A DNA stretch of 6,022 nt from an uncultured Taibaiella sp. (GTDB lineage Bacteria > Bacteroidota > Bacteroidia > Chitinophagales > Chitinophagaceae): contig CAMPJV010000171.1 in the NCBI GenBank assembly GCA_946886975.1, positions 1-6,022 on the forward strand, given 5' to 3'. A program made the position numbers and the translations under genes. The notes under the pieces are model-generated. The model searched no databases. It was not told the DNA's origin and was given only the letters and a program-made list of their open reading frames with translations. Positions 1 to 3,632 of the stretch are shown piece after piece. Positions within the stretch are counted from its first letter, which is position 1; each line of letters begins with the position of its first letter.

Positions 1-123
1 TAACTAATACGCCCAATGGAGTGATTAGGGACTTCGATGGAGAGCGCTTTAAAATGACAAGGTGGAAATTGGATTGATTATCAATCGTTTGCAAAGCCCC
101 CATAAAAAAACTTAATAATTTTC
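1..123. other. Non-coding spacer upstream of the rplM promoter
   Basis: I see no convincing gene here. The window begins with TAA, which could be the stop codon of an upstream gene, but nothing before it is visible to test that. The stretch contains a 15-bp palindrome (listed separately), the 8-bp palindrome TTTGCAAA at 88-95, and an A-rich run near 103-110. No hairpin followed by a T-run that would look like a terminator for an upstream gene was found. Confidence 0.5.
72..86. repeat. 15-bp near-perfect palindrome, possible operator
   Basis: GATTGAT (72-78), a single T, then ATCAATC (80-86) form a perfect 7-bp inverted repeat around one central base. A one-base centre is poor as an RNA loop (it would fold as 6 bp with a 3-nt loop), so a dimeric protein binding site on DNA is the more natural reading. 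It lies about 50 bp upstream of the candidate rplM promoter. No regulator can be named from the sequence, and chance occurrence in AT-rich DNA is possible. Confidence 0.3.
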
Positions 124-154
124 TTGGCTACTTCGTTCCCTGCCTTTACCTTTG
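124..154 (+). promoter_or_regulatory. Candidate Bacteroidota-type promoter for rplM operon
   Basis: TACCTTTG at 147-154 matches the Bacteroidota -7 consensus TAnnTTTG exactly. TTGG at 124-127 lies 19 bp upstream and differs from the -33 consensus TTTG at one base after the first T. This spacing is what the primary sigma factor of the phylum uses. Transcription would begin near position 160, giving a leader of about 85 nt before the rplM start. No better match is seen in the upstream 244 bases. The start site itself is inferred. Confidence 0.55.
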
Positions 155-169
155 CAGTCCTTAATTTTT

Positions 170-208
170 ATCCACAATCTGTTGTTCCTCACTCAGCTAA
201 ATGTGGAT
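170..208 (+). promoter_or_regulatory. Hairpin in the rplM 5' leader, candidate autoregulatory element
   Basis: ATCCACA (170-176) and TGTGGAT (202-208) are exact reverse complements and would form a 7-bp stem closing a 25-nt loop. Within the loop, CTG (179-181) and CAG (194-196) could add a short inner stem. It sits just after the predicted transcription start and ends 36 nt before the rplM start codon. In E. coli, L13 represses translation of its own rplM-rpsI mRNA, so a structured leader here is a reasonable candidate for similar control. There is no T-run after the stem, so it is not an intrinsic terminator. The function is inference only. Confidence 0.35.
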
Positions 209-244
209 TCCGTCTAAATAAGGGCAAAAAACATTAAATAGGAA

Positions 245-688
245 ATGAGACACCTTAGTTTTAAAACACAGTCGGCTAACGAAAAGATCGTAAAGCGCGA
301 TTGGTATGTGGTAGATGCTACCAACCAAACACTGGGTCGTATGACTTCAAAGATTGCTACCGTGCTTCGCGGAAAGCATAAAGCTTACTATACTCCTCAC
401 TTCGATTGTGGTGATTATGTAGTGGTAATTAACTCTGGAAAGGTTGTACTGACAGGAAATAAGCTTGAAGACAAGGAATACCTGACTTACTCAGGCTATC
501 CGGGAGGCCAGAAGGCTGAAACTGCCAAGCAATTGCTTAATCGCCGCCCTACAGTAGTAGTAGAGCGTGCAGTAAAGGGCATGTTGCCTAAGAATCGCCT
601 GGGTCGTGCCATGTACAAGAAGTTGTTTGTTTATGAGGGCGCTGAGCACCCACACAAGGCACAACAGCCAAAAGAATTCAACTTTTAA
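245..688 (+). CDS. rplM: 50S ribosomal protein L13 (uL13)
   Basis: uL13 is an early-assembling protein of the large ribosomal subunit that binds 23S rRNA. The 147-residue product has the normal length for bacterial L13. Near the N-terminus it has the family-typical stretch [14 protein letters not shown] (20-33), followed by a central GDYVVVIN segment (56-63). The family signature runs from about residue 110 to 132 ([19 protein letters not shown] then VYEG), and the basic, His-containing tail is also typical. ATG at 245 is chosen because the N-terminus matches Bacteroidota L13 proteins in length. The preceding 15 bases are A-rich, and the GGA right before the ATG is too close to serve as a Shine-Dalgarno site. 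It is first in a cluster with rpsI, rpsB and tsf, 26 bp ahead of rpsI, and is likely driven by the promoter near 124-154. Nothing is truncated or unusual. Confidence 0.97.
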   Translation: MRHLSFKTQSANEKIVKRDWYVVDATNQTLGRMTSKIATVLRGKHKAYYTPHFDCGDYVVVINSGKVVLTGNKLEDKEYLTYSGYPGGQKAETAKQLLNRRPTVVVERAVKGMLPKNRLGRAMYKKLFVYEGAEHPHKAQQPKEFNF

Positions 689-714
689 TCAACATCTTTA
701 ATTCCAATACATAA

Positions 715-1104
715 ATGGAAAAGCAAAAAAACGCTGTTGGTCGCCGTAAAGAAGCCGTTGCTCGTGTTTATATGAGTAAGGGTACCGGCAACATCACAGT
801 AAATGGTAAAGAGTACAAAAACTACTTCCCGCTGATGTACCTGCAAAACCAGGTAGAGCTTCCTTTAAAGACTTTAGATTCTTTAAGTGCTTTCGATGTG
901 GTGGTGAATGTGCAGGGTGGCGGACCAAAAGGTCAGGCAGAGGCTATTAAGCTCGGTATTGCACGTACACTTTGTGAGATCAATCCTGAAAACCGTCCTG
1001 CTTTGAAGAAAGAAGGACTAATGACTCGTGATCCTCGTTCTGTTGAGCGTAAGAAGTTCGGTAAGCGTAAAGCCCGTCGTAGCTTCCAGTTCTCTAAACG
1101 TTAA
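715..1104 (+). CDS. rpsI: 30S ribosomal protein S9 (uS9)
   Basis: uS9 is a small-subunit protein in the head of the 30S particle whose extended C-terminal tail reaches the P-site tRNA. The 129-residue product has the normal length. It shows the opening GRRKEAVARV (9-18), the S9 signature GGGPKGQAEAIKLGIARTL (68-86), and a strongly basic end with ERKKFGKRKARRSFQFSKR (111-129). The final Lys-Arg is the P-site contact in other bacteria. The start ATG at 715 is preceded by AATACATAA and no Shine-Dalgarno site, which is normal in this phylum. It follows rplM by 26 bp, the conserved rplM-rpsI pairing of most bacteria, and precedes rpsB by 45 bp. No separate promoter or terminator is seen between these genes, so co-transcription with rplM is expected. 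Confidence 0.97.
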   Translation: MEKQKNAVGRRKEAVARVYMSKGTGNITVNGKEYKNYFPLMYLQNQVELPLKTLDSLSAFDVVVNVQGGGPKGQAEAIKLGIARTLCEINPENRPALKKEGLMTRDPRSVERKKFGKRKARRSFQFSKR

Positions 1105-1149
1105 TCGCTGGCTAGTACTCTTTATTTTAACCAACAAGAAAAAATTACA

Positions 1150-2106
1150 ATGGAAGAAAATAAAAGCTTACACCAGCAGTTACTTGAAGCTGGTGTGCAC
1201 TTCGGTCACCTGAAGAAAAAATGGAACCCAAAGATGCTTCCTTACATCTTTGCTGAGAAGAATGGTATCCACATAATAGACCTGAACAAAACAATTGATG
1301 GTCTTGAGGAAGCGGCTGCAGCATTGAAATCAATCGCGAAAAGCGGTAAGAAGATCATGTTCGTAGCTACTAAGAAGCAAGCTAAAGAAATAGTTTCTGA
1401 AGCTGCTGCTAAGGTCAACATGCCTTTCGTTACAGAGCGTTGGTTAGGTGGTATGCTTACCAACTTCCAGACTATCCGGAAGAGCGTTAAGAAGATGCAG
1501 AGCATCGAGAAAATGCTTCAGGACGGTACAATGGACAGCGTTACTAAGAAAGAGCGCCTTACATTGACTCGTAGCAAGGAGAAGATGGAAAAAGTACTTG
1601 GTGGTATCTCTAACATGAGCCGTACGCCCGTTGCTTTATTCATCGTAGACATCAGCCATGAGCACATCGCTCTTGCAGAAGCTAAGCGTCTTGGTATCTC
1701 TACTATAGCAATGGTAGATACTAACAGCGATCCTTCTAAGGTTGATTTCGCTATCCCGGCTAACGATGATGCTACTAAATCAATCGCTATCATTACTCAA
1801 TACCTTACTGCCGCAATTATGGAGGGTCTCCAGGAGCGTAGTGAAGTAAAAGAGGAAGAAACTGCTGAAGAGGCTGCCGACAGAGTTCGTGGTCTTGACA
1901 TGGAGGAAGAAGGCGATAAGGAAAGAGGTGAGCGTCGTGGTCGTGGTGCCGGAGCGGGTGCTGGTCGCCAGGGTGGCGCTGGTGCTGGTCGTGGCGGTGC
2001 TGGCGGCGGTGCAAACCGTGGCGGCGGAGCAGGTGGTAGCAGACCGGGTGGTGGCGGAAGCCGTCCAGGCGGTGGAGCTGGAAGACCTGCTGTAAAGCGT
2101 CCCTAG
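1150..2106 (+). CDS. rpsB: 30S ribosomal protein S2 (uS2) with long Gly/Arg-rich C-terminal tail
   Basis: uS2 binds late to the small subunit near the mRNA exit side; in E. coli it is the dock for protein S1. The core (residues 1 to about 230) is standard: LLEAGVHFGHLKKKWNPKM (11-29), the FVATKKQAKE segment (71-80), TERWLGGMLTNFQTI (95-109), and the second family signature from P160 to about P195 with HEHIALAEAKRLGI and VDTNSDP. At 318 residues it is clearly longer than the roughly 240-250 of E. coli-type S2. The extra part is an acidic linker (about 231-258) followed by a disordered-looking tail (260-318) in which 28 of 59 residues are Gly and 10 are Arg, with repeated SRPGGG units. The start ATG at 1150 has an A-rich upstream (AAGAAAAAATTACA). 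The 45-bp gap after rpsI leaves little room for an S2-type autoregulatory leader. It is followed by a hairpin, then tsf. Confidence 0.97.
   Translation: MEENKSLHQQLLEAGVHFGHLKKKWNPKMLPYIFAEKNGIHIIDLNKTIDGLEEAAAALKSIAKSGKKIMFVATKKQAKEIVSEAAAKVNMPFVTERWLGGMLTNFQTIRKSVKKMQSIEKMLQDGTMDSVTKKERLTLTRSKEKMEKVLGGISNMSRTPVALFIVDISHEHIALAEAKRLGISTIAMVDTNSDPSKVDFAIPANDDATKSIAIITQYLTAAIMEGLQERSEVKEEETAEEAADRVRGLDMEEEGDKERGERRGRGAGAGAGRQGGAGAGRGGAGGGANRGGGAGGSRPGGGGSRPGGGAGRPAVKRP
1918..2103 (+). repeat. Low-complexity G-rich repeats encoding the uS2 tail
   Basis: This stretch codes for the Gly/Arg/Ala-rich tail of uS2. It includes the direct repeat GGTGCTGGTCG at 1957-1967 and 1981-1991 (24-bp period, eight codons). 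Near the end there are two SRPGGG peptide units (298-310 region) written with different synonymous codons (AGCAGACCG versus AGCCGTCCA). That codon difference suggests the peptide repeat is kept by selection on the protein, or is old, rather than being a very recent DNA duplication. Such DNA can expand or contract by slippage, so tail length may vary among relatives. Confidence 0.7.
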
Positions 2107-2134
2107 TCTTAATATTAACATACTTCAGATAGTC

Positions 2135-2164
2135 TTTAAAGCCCCTTTCGTTTGGGGCTTTAAA
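2135..2164 (+). terminator. Hairpin between rpsB and tsf, weak or partial terminator
   Basis: TTTAAAGCCCC (2135-2145) and GGGGCTTTAAA (2154-2164) pair perfectly over 11 bp around an 8-nt loop (TTTCGTTT). The downstream sequence is ACATAAAATG rather than a T-run; the only Ts are inside the stem (TTTAAA). It starts 29 nt after the rpsB stop codon and ends 59 nt before the tsf start. It may act as a partial terminator, or as an RNA stabiliser or processing site that lowers tsf expression relative to rpsB. A full terminator would need a separate tsf promoter, and I found no convincing one. Confidence 0.6.
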
Positions 2165-2171
2165 CATAAAA

Positions 2172-2184
2172 TGCGAATTTCGCA
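2172..2184. repeat. 13-bp palindrome upstream of tsf
   Basis: TGCGAA (2172-2177), a central T, then TTCGCA (2179-2184) form a perfect 6-bp inverted repeat with one central base, 39 bp before the tsf start. Its design (two arms around a single T) resembles the palindrome at 72-86 although the arm sequences differ. It could be a protein binding site or simply chance. On RNA it would make a 5-bp stem with a 3-nt loop directly after the larger hairpin at 2135-2164. Confidence 0.25.
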
Positions 2185-2223
2185 CCCAATTTCAAAATTC
2201 ATTAAACACTAAAGAAATATACA

Positions 2224-3057
2224 ATGAGCGCAACAATATCTGCAGCAGAAATCAATAAGCTGCGTCAGCAAACAGGTGCGGGAATGATGGATTGCCGCAA
2301 AGCTCTTACCGAGACTGGAGGAGATTTTGAGGGTGCTATTGACTGGCTCCGCAAGCAGGGCCAAAAGGTAGCCGCTAAGCGTAGCGATCGTGAGGCAAAA
2401 GAGGGCGTAGTTATCGCAAAGACTACCGCTGACAACAAAACCGGCTTTATCGTTTGTGTAAGCTGCGAAACTGACTTCGTTTCCAAGAACGCTGATTTCG
2501 TTGCCTTTACTCAGAGCATTGCAGATGCGGCGGTTAGCAACAATGTAAAATCTATAGAGGAGCTGAACGAGGTGTCTATCAACGGTGCTAAGGTTTCCGA
2601 TCTGGTGAATGATAAACTTGCTGCCATTGGCGAAAAAATAGGTGTTGTAGCTCTGGAGAGAGTAGAAGCTCAATATGTCTCTGCCTACATCCACGGTGCT
2701 AACCGTATTGGTGTACTGGTAGGTATGAACAAAGAAGCTGCTGAAGTAGGTAAAGACGTTGCTATGCAGATAGCAGCCATGAATCCGGTAGCCCTTGATG
2801 CTAATAGTGTTGCTCCTAATGTAATTGAAAGGGAAAGAGCTATCGTTATGGAAACTATGCAGGCAGATCCTAAGATGGCAGGTAAGCCCCAGGATATGGT
2901 TGCCAAGATAGCTGAGGGCAAATTGAACTCCTTCTTCAAGGAAAACACCTTACTTGCTCAGCCTTTCGTTAAGGATCCTTCTAAATCAGTAAGCGACTAC
3001 CTCAAGTCGGCTGGTGATGTCACCCTCACCGAGTTCAAAAGAGTAGCAATAGGATAG
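2224..3057 (+). CDS. tsf: Translation elongation factor Ts (EF-Ts)
   Basis: EF-Ts is the cytoplasmic nucleotide exchange factor that releases GDP from EF-Tu so that EF-Tu can bind GTP and aminoacyl-tRNA again. The 277-residue product is close to the usual bacterial length (E. coli about 283). The N-terminal UBA-like domain shows TGAGMMDCRKALTETGGDFEGAIDWLRK (17-44, quoted here as two overlapping landmarks TGAGMMDCRKAL and GDFEGAIDWLRK). It is followed by the EF-Tu-contacting core with CVSCETDFVSKN (78-89), whose TDFV (83-86) is the residue group that disturbs the Mg2+ site of EF-Tu. The C-terminal part has the expected DVAMQIAAMNP segment and ends with VTLTEFKRVAIG. ATG at 2224 is preceded by AAGAAATATACA with no Shine-Dalgarno site. 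It is last in the translation cluster, 117 bp after rpsB, and followed at once by a strong terminator. Confidence 0.97.
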   Translation: MSATISAAEINKLRQQTGAGMMDCRKALTETGGDFEGAIDWLRKQGQKVAAKRSDREAKEGVVIAKTTADNKTGFIVCVSCETDFVSKNADFVAFTQSIADAAVSNNVKSIEELNEVSINGAKVSDLVNDKLAAIGEKIGVVALERVEAQYVSAYIHGANRIGVLVGMNKEAAEVGKDVAMQIAAMNPVALDANSVAPNVIERERAIVMETMQADPKMAGKPQDMVAKIAEGKLNSFFKENTLLAQPFVKDPSKSVSDYLKSAGDVTLTEFKRVAIG

Positions 3058-3080
3058 TTTATCTTAATTTGTATAAGGCC

Positions 3081-3115
3081 GCCCGCTGGTTTCAACACCA
3101 GCGGGCTTTTTCTTT
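3081..3115 (+). terminator. Intrinsic terminator after tsf
   Basis: GCCCGCTGGT (3081-3090) and ACCAGCGGGC (3097-3106) form a perfect 10-bp, GC-rich stem with a 6-nt loop (TTCAAC), followed by TTTTTCTTTC (3107-3116). It begins 23 nt after the tsf stop codon. This is a standard intrinsic terminator for the rplM-rpsI-rpsB-tsf transcript. Read on the minus strand, the stem is followed by GGCCTTATAC without a T-run, so it is probably a weak terminator for the convergent minus-strand gene. Confidence 0.93.
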
Positions 3116-3159
3116 CTCTACCATAGATACCTTTTGTAGCCTTTTACTTATTCACAAAG

Positions 3160-3438
3160 TCATATATCTGCGGGTCCATACTCAGCGCTCCTCGGTCCTG
3201 AATCTGGCTCGCTCAGGTGCGGCTTGTCAGCTCCAGCTTCATAGCCATCCACAGTTTGTCGCCTGTATTCCACCATGTATGCCCTAAGCTCCAGCCTGTC
3301 TCCCTCACTGAGATCTGAGTTCTCTGCAGTTCTGTTTTCCAACTCTGTCAATGCTGCGTTGAGATCTTCAGGCCTGCTTTCCTCAAGCCTTTTAGCCTCC
3401 TGCAGGTATTGCCTGTATATCTCCTTTATGTCTGTCAT
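3160..3438 (-). CDS. Small acidic hypothetical protein (92 aa)
   Basis: I do not recognise this protein. It reads from ATG at 3438 (minus strand) to TGA at 3160-3162. It is soluble-looking, with no signal peptide or membrane segment, and rich in Glu, Asp and Arg. Residues 2-20 (TDIKEIYRQYLQEAKRLEE) and about 28-62 look alpha-helical with charged heptad-like spacing. The last 20 residues are Pro/Gly/Ser-rich and likely disordered. Support for it being real: the protein-like composition compared with the Ser/Leu-rich opposite-strand frame, an AAGG four bases before the ATG (minus strand reads ACAAGGTATG), and codon choices (CTG, GAG, AGG, ATA) that resemble the helicase gene next door. It is convergent with tsf and divergent from the helicase, 194 bp away. 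Against it: short length and no known family, so it could still be a chance frame. Confidence 0.55.
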   Translation of the reverse strand: MTDIKEIYRQYLQEAKRLEESRPEDLNAALTELENRTAENSDLSEGDRLELRAYMVEYRRQTVDGYEAGADKPHLSEPDSGPRSAEYGPADI

Positions 3439-3543
3439 ACCTTGTATTCATCTATCGCTCATAAAAACGAAGCCATCAGTCATGCAATTTCGTCGCTCTA
3501 ACATTACGATACTATGCTCGGCCGATTGCATACCATTAATGGA

Positions 3544-3619
3544 TTCCCAGATTGGTTCCTTCAGGAGTATATTTTGCTTTCCCAGGCAATCAAAAAGGCC
3601 GTAACTTCATGTTTCCCAG
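3544..3619 (+). repeat. Three TTCCCAG direct repeats upstream of the helicase
   Basis: TTCCCAG occurs at 3544-3550, 3579-3585 and 3613-3619, with start-to-start distances of 35 and 34 bp. The second and third copies extend to TTTCCCAG and are followed by GCAAT and CATT respectively. Three copies of a 7-mer in 76 bp with near-equal spacing is more than expected by chance, and the last copy ends 13 bp before the helicase start codon. They might be regulatory protein sites; no regulator is suggested by the sequence. Confidence 0.35.
3568..3576 (+). promoter_or_regulatory. Possible -7 element for the helicase gene
   Basis: TATATTTTG resembles the Bacteroidota -7 consensus TAnnTTTG but has one extra base between TA and TTTG. 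The nearest -33-like TTGG (3552-3555) is only 12 bp upstream, where about 19 is expected. It lies 56 bp before the helicase start codon, a suitable distance. The match is weak. Confidence 0.2.
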
Positions 3620-3632
3620 CATTTAAGGCGTG

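Larger units (their letters stand above)
3439..3632. other. Divergent intergenic spacer between the small protein and the helicase
   Basis: This 194-bp stretch separates two divergent genes and should hold both promoters. It includes a perfect 10-bp palindrome CCATTAATGG (3533-3542) and three TTCCCAG copies (listed separately). In the frame of the helicase a stop TAA lies at 3624-3626, so the helicase does not extend upstream. No RNA gene was recognised. A plus-strand frame running through 3275-3604 is mostly the complement of the small protein and has Ser/Leu-rich, shadow-like composition. Confidence 0.5.

Noticed and set aside
88..123. Alternative rplM promoter TTTG (88-91) with TAATTTTC (116-123)
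   Set aside because: The -7-like element is near consensus but the spacing is 24 bp, longer than the usual 19-21; the TTGG-N19-TACCTTTG pair at 124-154 fits better.
1957..1991. Repeats in the rpsB tail as a CRISPR-like or mobile-element repeat
   Set aside because: The repeats are in frame, codon-sized and encode Gly/Arg units of a disordered protein tail; there are no unique spacers or terminal inverted repeats.
2151..2181. TTTG at 2151-2154 as a -33 element for a tsf promoter
   Set aside because: The sequence 19 bp downstream (CGAATTTC) keeps only the TTT of the TAnnTTTG consensus, and the TTTG lies inside the hairpin loop and stem.
1780..2185. Long minus-strand frames rich in Thr/Ser/Ala or His/Arg opposite the 3' end of rpsB
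   Set aside because: They are complements of the Gly/Arg-rich repeat DNA of the uS2 tail; their low-complexity composition follows from GGT/GGC-rich codons on the other strand, and they have no protein-like pattern of their own.
2209..2694. 161-codon minus-strand frame opposite the first half of tsf
   Set aside because: Lies entirely over a certain EF-Ts gene, has no recognisable domain, and antisense frames of this length are expected opposite coding sequence.
3069..3287. 72-codon plus-strand frame starting right after tsf
   Set aside because: It runs through the tsf terminator hairpin and has no recognisable protein features; a gene beginning inside a terminator is unlikely.
3275..3604. 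109-codon plus-strand frame between tsf and the helicase
   Set aside because: About half of it is the complement of the more protein-like minus-strand gene at 3160-3438, it is Ser/Leu/Cys-rich as antisense frames often are, and no domain is recognised.
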